A DNA stretch of 64,000 nt from positions 115,963,124-116,027,123 of the forward strand of contig OX638371.1 of NCBI GenBank assembly GCA_951812925.1, written 5' to 3'. Shown in pieces: positions 11,001 to 26,000 of this stretch. Each line of letters opens with the position of its first letter. Position 1 is the first letter of the stretch. The DNA comes from Calliopum simillimum. Lineage: Eukaryota; Arthropoda; Insecta; Diptera; Lauxaniidae. Both the position numbers and the translations under genes were made by a program. The notes beneath the pieces were generated by a model that was not told the origin of the DNA, did no database searches, and saw only the letters and a list, made by a program, of their open reading frames with translations.

Positions 11001-14000
11001 TTTAGTTGCGTAGCAACGCCTACTAAAAACATAATGGTCATTTGATCGTTCTTTAGTATTAACCCTATCTCCATACCAAATTTCATAAAAATGGTTTGGC
11101 CGTGAGAGCGTTTTTTCCACTGAGGGACGTGATACCGCCCACTAAAAAACATAATGGTAATTTTATCGTTCCTTAGTGCTAACTCTGTCTTCATACCAAA
11201 TTTCATAAAAATCAATGCAGTAGCTTAGCCGTGAGTGCGTTTTTTACATTTAGAGGCGTGGCACCGCCCACTTTTAAAAATAATATAATCCTATGCACTA
11301 CCCCTCCTCACAACCTTTCCAGCAAAGAAAAAATCAAGCAAATCGGTTGAAATTTAGGTATAGAAACAGGGACTGAACCGATTTCGTTTGCCTATTTATA
11401 TATACTAGAGTTCGCCTTGTGGCCGAAATTCGACCATTTTCCCATAAAGCAAAAAGTTTCTATAACCCTCCTTAGTCGATAAAACGTTAAAAGCTTTTAA
11501 TAATCTTTCTTAGAGTTCGGGTTATCTGCATGTATAAAAATCGGTGCAGTAGCTAAGTTGTAATACCATGCTTCCCATCAAGAGGCTTGTAAGAGCAAAA
11601 AGTTTTTGATATCTTTCCATCCTGTTAATTTTAACCCCATATCAAAATTCATAAAAATCAATCCTTAGTGCTAACCATATCTCTATACCAAATTTTATAA
11701 AAATCTATGCAGTGGTTTAGCCGTGAGAGCGTTTTTAGAATTTAGGGGCGTGGTTCCGCCTACTAAAATATTATGCTCATTTTATCGTTCCTTAGTGTTA
11801 ACCCTATCTCCATACCAAATTTCATAAAAATCGATGCAGTGGTATAGCCGTGAGAGCGTTTTTTCTATTCAGGGGCGTGGCACCGCCCACCTCAAAAAAA
11901 AATATAGTCCTATGCACTGCTCCTCCTCACAACCTTTTGAACAAAAAAAGAATCAAGCAAATCGGTTGAGATTTAGGTATAGAAACCAGGACTGAATCGA
12001 TTTCGTTTGACTATTTATAAATAGATGTAGATACTTGCATTGCAAACTCGCGTTAAAAATCACATTATCTTTTTCAGAAAATGTATGATTTTTTTCAATT
12101 GGCGCTTATAAGCCAGAAATGTTTTGACTAAAATTGAAAGAGCATATTCTCACCTTCCATTTTTTATTGGGTGTACAACTTAAAAACCGGAATTTGACGG
12201 TGGATGTCCGTACTAACAAATATCGTGAAAGCTCGAACTTTATATATATGTCATTTTGAAGGTACATTTGACAGCTGTCAAAATCAGTCAACAAAACAAT
12301 TTTATCTTGTGTGTCATTATTATTTTTCACGATGAATAACTTCGAAAATTGGAGAAAAAGACAGCATTTGCGGGAGGTTCTGTTGGGTCATTTTTTTGCA
12401 AAGAAAACTGCTGCCAAAAGTCATTTTTGCATCGGATCGTGACTAGGGATGAAAAATGGATCCATTACGACAACCCGAAACGCAAACATTCATATATGAA
12501 GCCCGGACAACCAGGACCTTCCCAGCCAAAGTCAAATAACCATGGTGCCAAGGTAATGCTCTGTAATGCTCACAGGTGACCTCTATCGAACACAATTAAT
12601 ACGATTGAAGCGTGCCATCATCGAAAAACGCCCGGAAAATGCGACCAGACACGAAGCAACAATTTTTCATGACAACGCTCGGCCACATATTGCTGCCCCA
12701 GTCAAAAATTACCTGGAAAACAACGGAACACAACGGATGGGAAATTTTGCCTTTATAGCCAAGACCTTGCACCATCAGACTACCATTTGTTCCGATCGAT
12801 GCAGAATGCCCTATCAGGAATACGCTTCACTTAAGTTCAAGATATCGAAAATTGGATAGATTCATTTTTGGCCGCCAAGCCGGCACAATTTTTTTGGGAT
12901 GGAATTCATTAATTGCCTGAAAGATGGGGAAATGTTGTAGCTTCCAATGGACAATACTTTGAATAAAATATATTGTAACATTTTTCCACAATAAAGCATC
13001 AAATTTCGCTAAAAAGTTCCGGTTTTTAAGTTGTACACCCAATATATTTAGAAATTATTTTTACAACGCCATTTTATATTTATATTATTTTTTTTTTCAA
13101 GTTTTTTTTTCGCTTTAAAAAACATCTTGGGGAGTCGTCTGTTGATCCTTTCTGGAGATCATTTGCAGATTCTTCTTAAACATTCGAAACTACCGGACAG
13201 TTTCTCACTCCAAAAGCATCGCGAAAGATCAAACTGCGATGCCGCGCGGACGTTTGATTTGATCACCTAGGAGAATAAAATGCGACTCTACCGCGATTGA
13301 AACTGATTGCTGGGTAGCTCGTGTATGGAGTTCATCACAATTAGTTACCACATTAACGAATAATTTACTGTGCGGCCATTATAACAACAAGGACTACATT
13401 AAGCAAACAGTAGGCTACACAGATAACATTAATACGTATATTCGTTGTGTCGTTGTGTCATTGTGCGATTTTTATTACAATAACATTATCATTATTATTA
13501 TCATCATCACTGTCATTTGTTATCACTACTACAAGTACATAAACATAACATATATCATTATTTTATATCACATTCTTCCTCATTTAATGGCGGCCGCCTT
13601 CTAATGTCTACCTTCCTTATTTTTCTCATCATTCCTACTCTCTGTAATAGTGTTTGTAGCTTTATTTCTTATATCATTTTCCTCTTGACATGGGCATCTT
13701 GCGCAAAATACTCGTGGCGCTATCACATTTCGTAACCAATATATCATTTTGTATTATCATCGGTTATGCTATTCATTGTTCAGTGGTGCATGGAGAAAAG
13801 TATCCCCAGTTACAAAATTGTTGTAGTCTGATTTAATTTTCGTAAACCTGTTTATTCATAATTTGGAAATGGCGGAAGATTTAACTTTAATATGGTCATA
13901 ACTTTTAAAAAAAAAATATATATTAGACCAATACATAGCTCATTTTAAGACGAAGCATAGTACTAAGCGATGCTTTTGTTAGAAAAGAGCGACACAGTTT

Positions 14001-17000
14001 CGTGCGTCTTCTATATGAGTCTATGAGAGCAACAAAATAATTGAGAAAACGTTATTTCCAGTATCTGTAGAGCTCTCTGCTGCTATTAGACAAATAAATG
14101 AATGCAACAGTGGCCTAACCTACAACAAATTCTCGAACGAGCAAGTTGGTTGATTACAATCCACTTCGGGAAAGCATTAGATATAGCGTTACCTGCCACT
14201 CCCAGAAATAGGGTTAACATTTTAAAACAAGCTGTTTCAAGTTGTCATAATTCACAAGGAAAACATGTTTTCATCGAAGTGTTTGGAGAACAATATAGCG
14301 GCAAGAAGTCAAAACAAAAGAAAACGTGGAGCAGTTCAAAATCCAGTGGCTTAAGTTAAAAGAGCCTGAGCCGTTTTGCTTACAATATAAATATAATAAC
14401 CAAGAAGGATCTCCATTTGATCTTGAAAAAAAAAACTAAGCAAATAATTTTAGACTTAAAAATTTCTCATCCATATTTTTTGGACACTTTTAGTAGGGTA
14501 AGGGAGGGAAATATGGACCACCCATCTTTCTTTTTTAAATAAAACATAAAATACATAAAACAAAACAATTAATTTTATGTCATTCAGTAAAGAAAACAAT
14601 TTACCTTTATTCTGATTCACTTTCAGATAAATATCTCATCAAGATAAAGAAAAAAAATTAAAAACCTGAAAATACTCAAACTGAAGATAAAAAAAAAGTG
14701 TAGTGTTATATGGACTATATAGTCCATATTGCCCCACATGTTTATTTGGTACAGAAGTTGCATATAAAAATGTCACTTCCACATTCGGCACATTTTTCAT
14801 GACTCCAAGAACGTCAGATTACACATTCAACCCAAAATTCGCCACGTCGATCTTCTGAGTAAAGAGTATTACATTATATGCATTTTTTATAATTTTTTTC
14901 CTTTGTAGTTAACGAATGACATATAATGACAATCAGACTCGTCATGAAAACTTCAACTAGATTCCCCATCTGAAAAAGATGATAAATACATTTGTTTTTG
15001 AGGCTTTTTTCTTTGGTGGTCCATATTACCCATAGCACATGTTGGTGAAATAAATGGTTTTTTTTATCAAAAACCCTTTTGGTTAATGAACTTATTTGTG
15101 CTAATAAATTATAAATGGTATTCACTGACTTCATATAATTAACCATTTATTTAAAAACGCGATGTCTTTAAAGTGAAATAATGAAATATACTCACTAGAA
15201 AAAAATTATCACTGATCTTTTTTTTAGAAAAATCAACTTTACAGAAACATGCGACTTCACCGAACGCTAAAATCGCCCTATTATAAGCTTTAGGTATTAG
15301 CATTAAGTTTGAACATGAATAACGGTAAATCCTATGTATGCAGTGGGAAATAACCGTGTGGTCCATATTACCCACGTAGTCCATATTTCCCTCCTTTACC
15401 CTACTTTTTTTTGCAATTTCGAACAAAACAGAAATCTAATTTATCATCTCTGGTACGATGTAAAGCGAAACGTAAACAAAGTAAGAAACATGAAGCCACG
15501 GCTTTTTGTCTTTCTCTTTGTGCTTCATCCTATTTTGGAGGTCTGAGTGACCACGTATATTGCTGTTGTTAATATTGAAAAATTGTATTTAATGTTACTT
15601 GGCTTACAAGCAAAGTATTTAGATTTTTAACTTTCTGCAAATCTACACACAAATACCTTTCTAATGGTATATAACTCATAGTCGTAATCAATTTCTAAAA
15701 TATTAAAAAAAGGGTGAACATTATTGTTCAGAATATTAATATCTAGATATTATAACCTAAACAAAGTATCATATTTGAAATTAAAAAAAAAAAAACAAAA
15801 TGCAACAGTATCCTAACGCAAATTTACCCTATTAATTCATTGAAAACTTACAGATTTTAGTAGCCCAAAAGTAGAAAAAAAATTATTTCAATATCAAACT
15901 ACATTACAGAGATACACGTGTTTAAAATATTGCTGAATATTAACTTGCGCTTATCTCCGATAGTTATGCTTGCGCTCATAGCCTCATATAGCCTCAAAAA
16001 TCATGTGTTGAAACTTTTAGGTTTGAATATCTGGAAAACCATACTTGATAGAGCAATACTGAGACTGGATTCGGATTCAGCATTGGCAAGTATGTGCAGC
16101 GGGCGCTCCATATGAGTTTGGATGAAGCTAAGCGCACCGGATAATGCTAGTGAAGTATATAAAAGTAAATCCGATATATATTACTAACTTTCATCTCAAG
16201 GTTAAAAAAGCTTTAAAAAAGGTCACACGTACCCACAAACGATTTTAATGTGCTAACAAATTCTAACGTGGATGCACTTGTGCCAATGTGCAGCACGATC
16301 TGAATTAAATTAAAACAAATAAGTAGCACATAATTAACACGTTTCTGTTGAAAATTCATGGAGCTTCTTGCTAAAGTTTCTTTATCATTGCAATGTGGCA
16401 AAAGAAAATGGAAAAAATAAATAAATAAGTAACAACAAAGCAACAAACAGTTCCTTGCAACTTGCACAGATTCCTGTGTGTGTGTGCAACAGAAGCAGTA
16501 ATGGAAGCATCTACTTACGTCCTTCTTACGTACCAGCTGTTGCAGTTTCTTAGGGAATTCTCGATAGTTGGTTCACCATGAAGAAGCGAATTACTTTGCC
16601 AATGTGCTTGCAGCAATAAATAAAATTACATTTTAAAGTAAAGAGCACGAGGATGAATAGTTAATGGAAAAAGATACATAAACAAGCAACGTGTAACTTT
16701 ATTATCTTTAAAAAAAATCATTAAAATTTAAATGGCGAAATAATGATACCATAAACTATTATACACACAGGATTATTTTATAGATAGGGGCGTGCCAGTT
16801 ACAAAAAAATTTATACTCTAGTGTTTGCCTTGTGGCCGAAATTTGACCATTTCGGTTTGACTTTAAAAGCCTACCCAGCTGTTAGCTTAAGCAAAAAAAT
16901 CCGCATTATAACCATGTCTGTGTGGCACCGTCCACTTGAAAACATAAAGGTCATATTATCGTTCCTTAGTGTTAACCCTATTTCCGTACCAAATTTTATA

Positions 17001-20000
17001 AAAATCGATACAGTGGCTTAACCGTGAGAACGTTTTTTACAATAAGGAGCTTGGCAGCACCCACTTAAAAAAAGGAAGGAAAATCAAAGGATGGAAACTA
17101 AACCAATTTCGTTTTCCTATTTATATAATGATGATTCTTGATCATGAATATTTTGCATATTGGACAGAAATTGCATTTTTTGGGTAAAATACCGCATGAA
17201 GTTTTAGTTCTTAATTTTTGGCATTATTGAACAAAATTACCCTATTAGCTTGTTCATTCTCACCATACGATATTTTGATTCCAAAAATATTAATTAAAAT
17301 TGTTCATTACATAAATTATTTGCTTAAAATGTCATTGGAATCGGAATCAAATCCTTTTCCACTCAACTTCTTATTGGCAGAAATTGTCTCAAATACTCTC
17401 AATTTGTTTTATTGTCCCCGCAAAAATAAAAGATATTTAATTTTATGGGTTGTAAAAAATAAATTGTGCCTTGACATCACTTCCATACATATGTAAGTAC
17501 ATACAGACACACAAAAGATAAGAAATGTACGCATTTGATTTTATGGCAAAAATTCGGAATCCCCATTGTTTATTGTACGTGAGTCATGTTAAGTAAGAGG
17601 GAAAAGAATTTATCGCACATAAAATTTATATTTATGTAAGCTTCGTTAATAAAACATCGATGCATCGTTTCTACATATGTTTTATATTTGAAATAATTAT
17701 TTTATACATCAATATTTTCTATACTCTGTATGCTTCAATTTGAAATATCTATGTGAATATTAATACGCAAGACAAAAATTTGTCCTACCTTCTTTAATAT
17801 GTTAGAAATGAAGCACGACTTTGAATTATACACCATTTGAAAGGTATTTGTGTGTAAATGTGCACAAAGATAAAATTTTTTAATATATTGCTATTAAGTC
17901 CGGTAAAATTAAATGCAAATTGTTCAATGTTAACAACGACAAAATACGCGGTCACACAGAGCTGAAAAGAGGATACAGCACAAAAAGACAAAAAGCTGAC
18001 TGACACTGACTTTTCGTTTCACATTTGTCATTGTACCAGGGATGATAAATGAGGTTTTTTGTTTGTACCAAATAGCAAAAAAAGTACTAAAACTATCCAA
18101 AAAGTACCAAAATTATTTAATACATTTGTGGTCAAATTTAAACAATGGTGATTCTAGTATATTTTAAAAAAATAATGCCTAGATCCTTGATTTCAAGGCA
18201 TTTTGTTGGTCACTTCATATCAAGAATGTTCGTGTATAGCACAAAATAAATTAAAAGTAACTGCAGGAAGGTTCGTTTTGCTATTGCTAGAACCATCAAG
18301 AAGGCTTTAACTACACGTTTGCTTGCAGCTCATTTTTAGTTTGATTGCAGTGCATTGAAGCTAAAGTGCTGAATGTTGAAAAAAAAGAGTTTGCCCAGTA
18401 CAGTAGAACGTTTAAAGGACAGGAAATTGTGCATGGGAGTAACATAAGTTTAGGGATTTGATTGCAACGCAATCTAGAAATCAAACTTGAAAATTTCATA
18501 ACAATATGGAATTATTTCTGAAAAGTTAAAGCAAAACTTTGGATTAAAAACCATCCTTTTTATAATAAATAAGGCATTCGAAATAACATCACCTGTATGT
18601 ACCTTGAGAATTAATTCATACAAGTCGTAAAACGCTATTTAAGCGATTGTGCATTTCACTTATTTGTCATATCCATTCTTCACTCAATGCCAAACTAAAA
18701 GAAGGATTTAAATTTTACGCGAAATTAGAAACAATACACAGATATTCATATCCACACATTTTGTGTAAATTGCATACAAATACATGGCAGCAAATGTATA
18801 GGGTATAAAAGAACAATAAAATGTTAAGATGGGTTGTGGTTTTGAGTTAGTAGTATGCTAAAGCCATGGAAATACATCAATATGAATGATGTATTTCTGT
18901 GTGCTTATAAAATGAATTGCAAACGATACCTTTGTATTATAAAATCCATAACAAGTACACAGTACATACTCGTATAAGTACTTACATATATGTTCCCTGC
19001 TCTTATAGTGATATTACTTAGAAGAAGAAAAAATACTCTTTACTATATTACCTTTATGTACAATTAGCTGGGTCGGGCTCTATACAGTCTACGAACAGCC
19101 AAAACCGTAAATTTTTTTTAATACCGCAGATGTTTTAAAATGACACATATATCGCTGCGTAATGGCCTAGCTGCCCAACTCCTCTTAACATATTTAGTAA
19201 ATTAACTTTACTAAATATTTGAAATAAATAAATAAATAAATAAATATATCGCTGTTGTCTTTTTACGTCCAAAGTCATGTTCGACTAATAAGACATAAAA
19301 AGCAAATTTTGTTCCTTTCGAAATTAAAGTCTTGCCATTTTTCGTCCGATCCTTGTCGGCAAGGGCTCGAAATGTTCGTCATAAAATATGTTACTGATAA
19401 ATAGAATAAAGTTTTAATATTGTACATTTTTAATTTTTCGGTCCAGAAAAGTCTTTTGTATGTTATTGAGAGATACCCTTTTCTTAAAGGCTTATAACTC
19501 GGAAAGTAGGAATCCAATTGAAAATGATTAAAATACGGCTTGCTAAGGATAATTTTGGCTATCTGCATCCGTTGACAACAAATAATTTTACTATATGTGA
19601 CTGACCAGAGAAAAAGTTCATAAAATCTAAAACCGGTTTTTTCCCCATTTTCTAAAAATACATATTATTTTGAATAAAATGACACCACGATCACCGGAAA
19701 ATTCCAAAAATTGACTGAGTTATGGCATTAAGAAATCGTAAAATAAAAAACTCAAGTTTGTAGACTCCAAAGTTTATCTATTTTTTTTCTCCAAAAGGGT
19801 TTCATAAGACCACTTTTATTTCTAATTGTAATATGATAACACAGGCCCACAAAAAAAAAGTACCCTGCGCGAAAGGTCAGACCACCTGAACTTTATGTTT
19901 TCGGAATCGCTGAATCCGAATATGCTGTCAAAATAGCTAAGTTGGTTCGCGTTTTTTCAGAAATCAGAAATAATGCTGAAAAAAATCTCAAATTTTCAGC

Positions 20001-23000
20001 GCAATTGCTGATTTCTGAAAAATCGCGAACCAACTTCGCTATTCTGGCACCATATTCGGATTCAGCGACCCCGAAAACATAAAATTTAGGTGTTCTGGTC
20101 TTTCTCGCAGGGTACTTTTTTTTTTGGTGACCTGTGTAAGCGAACTTAAATCAATTGTAAAATGTTCAGAATATGTCTAAGGAATGAAAACTGGTAAAAT
20201 TGACCCTATCTCATATTTTTAGCTTTACTATTTTGATGTGCTATTTTGTCCCTTTGCCTCTGGACATTTGTTGTTTTTGTTATATAGGGTAAGGGAGGGA
20301 AATATGGACCACCCATCTTTCTTTTTTAAATAAAACCCAAAATACATAAAACAAAACAATTAATTTTATGTCATTCAGTAAAGGAAACAATTGACCTCTA
20401 TTCTGCTTCACTTTTAGATAAATATCTCATCAGGATAAAGAAAAAAAATAAAAAAACTGAAAATACTCAAAATGAAGATAAAAAAAAAGTGTAGTGTAAT
20501 ATGGACCATATAGTCCATTTGGTACAGAAGTTGCATAAAAAATGTCACTTCCACATTCGGCACATTTTTCATGACTCCAAGAACGTCAGATTACACATTC
20601 AACCCAAAATTCGCCACGTCGATCTTCTGACTAAACTGTATTACATTATATGCATTTTTTATCATTTTTTTCCTTTGTAGTTAACGAATTACATATAATG
20701 ACCACCAGACTCGTCAAGAAAACTGCAACTAGATTCCCCATCTGAAAAAGATGATAAATACATTTGTTTTTGAGGCTTTTTTCTCTGGTGGTCCATATTA
20801 CCCACAGTACGTGTTGGTGAAATAAATGGTTTTTTTATCAAAAACCCTTTTGGTTAATGAACTTATTTGTGCTAATAAATTATAAATGGTATTCACTGAC
20901 TTCATATAATTAACCATTTATTTAAAAACGCGATGTCTTTAAAGTGAAATAATGAAATATACTCACTAGAAAAAAATTATCACTGATCTTTTTTTTAGAA
21001 AAATCAACTTTACAGAAACATGCGACTTCACCGAACGCTAAAATCGCCCTATTATAAGCTTTAGGTATTAGCGCTAAGTTTGAATATGAATAACGGTAAA
21101 TCCTATGTATGCAGTGGGAAATAACCGTGTGGTCCATATTACCCACGTAGTCCATATTTCCCTCCCTTACCCTACTTAGCTTAAAGAATTCCTAAAAGTA
21201 GTGATGTTTGCACTTTCGAGCAAAGACAACTCAGGATCAGGATATAAGTAGATCCCATTTCACCATTAACGGCTGTAAATATCGAGAACAGAAAACTATG
21301 TTTTGGACTGGAGATGGAAGGGGGTAGTAGATAAAAAAATTGCTCACCGCAGATCCTGGCAACCTCCACATATTTGTTACTTAGGGTCCTACCTATAAGA
21401 ATCTGATCTCAGTTTTTGTGTACTCCTACGTTTCATATTACAGTTTTAGAAAATCTGTTAATTTCAACATTAAACTAGTAACGTTGTTGTCTTTGGCCAA
21501 GCATTAAATACTCTACAATGCAAAATTTTGAAAATTTTACTTGTAATGGAGATGCCACGACCTCTTATCCGAATTCACATAGCTTTTGCTCTAATTTTGC
21601 ACTAACTATCCTTAATGCTTGAGTGAAATTTAGTTGGGTTATCTCAAAAACCGTTTTCAGTATATTATTTTGAAGCTTTTGCTTATATGGGATGTGCCAC
21701 GCCCTCTTGTCCGCGTTCACCTAGTTTTTGGTCAGAGCTTGCGCTAATCATTCCTAGTATTTATGTATATTCGGTTGCATTGTCTTGAAAAATACTCCTA
21801 AAGTTGCATTTTGAATATGATTTTTTATATGGAAAGTAGGCTTGTCCGTTGGCCGATTCCCCCATATTCAATCCGACGGCCTTACTTTGAAGATGGAGGC
21901 AGTGTATCAAATTTCATCTAATTATCTTGCTATCAAAAAATATTAAAATTATTTCAACGGACATCCAGACAGACGGACATGATTATATCGACTCCGGAAG
22001 TGACGCTGATCAAGAATTTATATCGTTAGCTTAATATGGAAAAGGCGTAACTCACATTTTTTCGAAATTGACTTTTTTGCCTATTCTGGTTGGCCACTTT
22101 CTAATACACCTCCCTACAAAAATTAGGCATGATATTAAAAAAGCCCTAACACGTAACAAAAAATTCTTGAAAGAAAAAAGCCCTAACTCACAATATGTAG
22201 CGTTTAAATAGTGTTAAAATCACTCAGAAACTATTCGGTTAATTAAGCTGAAACCTTGGCAGTGAGTGTATCTCAAACATGGGAAGGTTTTTATACTATA
22301 CACGAAGGTTCCCGAAGGTCATCCGAAGATTTTCTGGTCAAAACGAAGAATATCTGGGCATACTAGAGGAAAAACATCTATAGTAGACTATCAATGAACC
22401 TTATTTGATAGTTTTCTTAGACACCCGAAGATTCTCAAAGGCCACCCGAAGGCTTGATAGTCAAAACGAAGAATATTTCGGTATACTAGAGGGAAAATAT
22501 CATTGGCGGACTATCAAAAAGGTCTAACTGGTAGTTTTTTGGGACACCCAAAGGTTCCAGAAGTTCACCCGAAGGCTTCAAAATCAAAACAAAGAATTTC
22601 TAGGTATTTATAGAATATGGCGGACTATCAACAAGCCTTAATTGATTGTTTACTAAGGCATCCGAAAGTTCCCGAAAGTCACCCGAAGGCTTCATAGTCA
22701 ATACGAAGAGTATCAAGGTATACAGATGGGAAACCATCAATAGCACCTATGAGTTCAGTTGCTGTAGATACTTGATTATCATCAACTTTACTTGATGTAC
22801 ACTTTAATGTTTTAAATTGTTGTTACCTGCTGATTGTCACCACTTTTATGATAATCATCCCTACAAAACATAAACATTTTCGTTCAAATTTTTGTCCAAT
22901 CCAATTAACTTTCTTTGTTAAGGTTTTCCTCTTCATTTTATATTGAATAACTTAAATTTTATTCATAATTTTTGATTTATTGTAGAAAGCCCTAACTCAC

Positions 23001-26000
23001 TTTTTTTTAAAAAAATTTTAAAATGAAAAGACCTAACACACACAACTACCCAAAAAACAAAGAAAATAAAAAAAAAATCCTAGAATGAAAATTAATGATA
23101 GTTTTTGTTGTAAATTGCATTTAAAGTTTTTTTAAATGTTTGGCGTATCAAATTTTATTCAGTTTTTTCCTTCTCCTGTAAAGTATTGAAAATGTGAGTT
23201 ACGCCTTTTCCATATTAAGCTAACGATATGTATTAATAAGCAAGACAAATAATATTTTGACTTTCAGCCAGGTAAAATTTAATACAAATTTTTCAATATT
23301 AACAACAACAAAATACACAGTTCCACAGAGCTGAAAAAAGGATAAAGCACAAAGAGAAAGACATAAAGCACAGCACTGTCTTCATGTTTTTTGTTTTATT
23401 CGCTTGAATTATACCAGGGATAATAAATGAGCTTTACGTTTTCGTACCAAATAGCAAAAAAATGTACTAAGAGTGTCCAAAAAGTACCAAAATTATTTGA
23501 TACATTTGTGGTCGAATTTTGAACACTGGGCGATTCTAGTATATATAATTTTCACATCCTTCTTGGCGTTAGGTAGATATTAAAAAGAATAAAAAAAAAA
23601 CTTTCTTTCGATTTAACAAACAATTTTGCTTTAAGTATGTCTCCACTGAATGTATCCTCTTTTGACGTTTAAAACCAGCAAATAGCTTTCAAATGCAAAA
23701 GTGAGCATCAATTAACTGTCATTATGCCACATAACTTCTGTTTGTGCGTCAGTTGCAGTCGTCAACGTGGCATAAGCATCATAGCTTGCATAATTTTTAC
23801 CACAGTGAGCATTAGGGTGTTATATGTAAATGATTGTTATTTAATTTTGACTAGCAAAGAAAATTTTTCTTTTTATAAAAAAGTTGACAGAAATATTAAG
23901 CAAAACTAAATGTCAAAAGCGTAAAAAAACTCCTAAATAATATCTTCAGATTCAGAACATTCTGAAATAGTTTCAACATAATTGCTTCTCTTATGCCATA
24001 TCTTAATTTCTGCTTCCTTAAAAATCAAAACTTTTTTGAGACACCTCTAAATGTGTAGTTATAGAACTTTCTATCGCGTTGGCATAGCACTTTATATCAT
24101 CGACATTTTTGTTATAGCCGACAAGTTGGTATGCAAATTGAGGGCAGAAAAGAAAAACTGTTTTCATTCCATACAATTTGTTACAATAATTTTAATGGAT
24201 TCATAGCTCTCTGTTTTTTTTATATATATTACGCTAGTGATAATTTACCAAGTAATTGTGAATGATTCTTTTTTATTGCAGTTCTGCATGAGTTTTTTTT
24301 TATCACCCAATGGATATTTTATTTTTCTTTCATAAAATTCATCAAGTAGTTTAAGGATTCGCCTTTTTAGCTGAAGGTATTCAATGCGCTTAATTAGAAT
24401 TGTAACTCAGCATTATTTCAGCAGTTTTGAAAACATCGTTACCATAAAAAAAGAGAAACTAGATAGCATTACGTTCAGTTACAAAACGGAGGAGCTAACT
24501 AAAGTTCGCTGAATAGGTTAAAAGAAATATAAGAAAATTATTTTTGTTTGTTTATTTACGATCTTCATCCAACAGTGTTTTTGAAGCTTCTCAATTTCTA
24601 TATGGAGAGTGTTTTGCAATAATGTGTCAACCCACTCGAAACTAAGGTTTTGAGATATTTACGTTTTTGTGTAGATGTCGTAGAACAAATGATATCAAAG
24701 TGTCAAACAAATTTTATTCTTTCACCCTCTTATTAACGAAATATTGGTTCGGTTGTTTTAAAAGAGGTAGTTCTTATTATTTAAAATTGAACTGCTTTTC
24801 TAAGTCGAAAAAAATTTTTTTTGAGGGTTGACTTGTTCTTGCATGACAGTGTCCATATTAGCTCCGCATTGCCACTCCCTCAATTTTTTTTTAAACTTTT
24901 GTAAATATCCTCAACAAAAAATTTACTTACTGTAAATGTGGAAAATGAGAACCAAATTTCAGATCTAAGTGATAAATTTAAAAGAGGATTTTCTTCTTGT
25001 TGAAAAATTCGCGAAAATACGATTCCTTTGACCAAAGGAAAGCACTTTCACAAAATTATTTCGAGTTTTTTGAATTTTAATTTTTATTGGTGGTGGTTCT
25101 ACCCATTGTGCACAAGAATGGATGCGGATCCTTACATCAAAAGCGAATTCAAAACGGATTTGCTTTTAATAATGTTAATGCTGTATTTAAAAAAAAAAAA
25201 AAATTATTTTGAAGCGCTTATTAGCGACTAAAAAAAATAAAATAAAAAAAAAAAATAAAAAAGAAAGAGAAAAAAATATAACGCCTTTGGTAGGATTCGA
25301 ACCCTGGTAAATCCACGTGACGGATCCATTTCGAACCGGTAAAGAACTTCAAATACGAACTCAAAACGGATTCGCTTTAATTAATGTTAATGATAAAAAA
25401 AAAACATTTTTTATTTTTTTTTATTTTTTTATCTTTTTATTTTAATGCGTATGATTTTTTGCCAACTTTTCAAACTCTGTTTAAAGAGACGTTTTTGATT
25501 CCAAATTTGAGTAATATTTTTTATCAAAAGGAGGGAAGAGAAAGGACACAGAATACTTATAAAAAAACAACAGAAATTTGTTTTATAGAAAAACTTTATG
25601 TCTCAACATCATACAGGTCAATAGCATAGTTGTCTTATGTGTAATGTAAATTAATACTCCGGGTTCGCCTCCTACCACCTTTGGGTGCATTGTCTCCTTT
25701 TTTTTTTTTTTTTTTTAATTAAAAATAAGCGGTTCAACATTTTTTTTTTTTATAAGCAGCATTAACATTTTAAACGCGAATCCGTTTTGAATTTGAGTTT
25801 ACGTGTTCAAAACGGATTCGGGATTTCAGAGGAATTTCACCCGCAAACAGGTCCGTATAGGACCCGCAACGAATAAAATATACGAGAAAGGGAACCCAGT
25901 ACGGATTCGAAACGAGTCCCTTTGGCACACGGGGTATTAATATTGGCAATAGCAGTAGTGGTGACTCTCTTATGATGCTTCTGATCGTTCATCTATCAAT

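Noticed and set aside
14102..14359. 85-codon plus-strand ORF
   Set aside because: No recognisable domain, no continuation, no repeat boundaries; probably chance.
22270..22745. CRISPR-like array
   Set aside because: The units are long, diverged and contiguous with no unique spacers; eukaryotic minisatellite.
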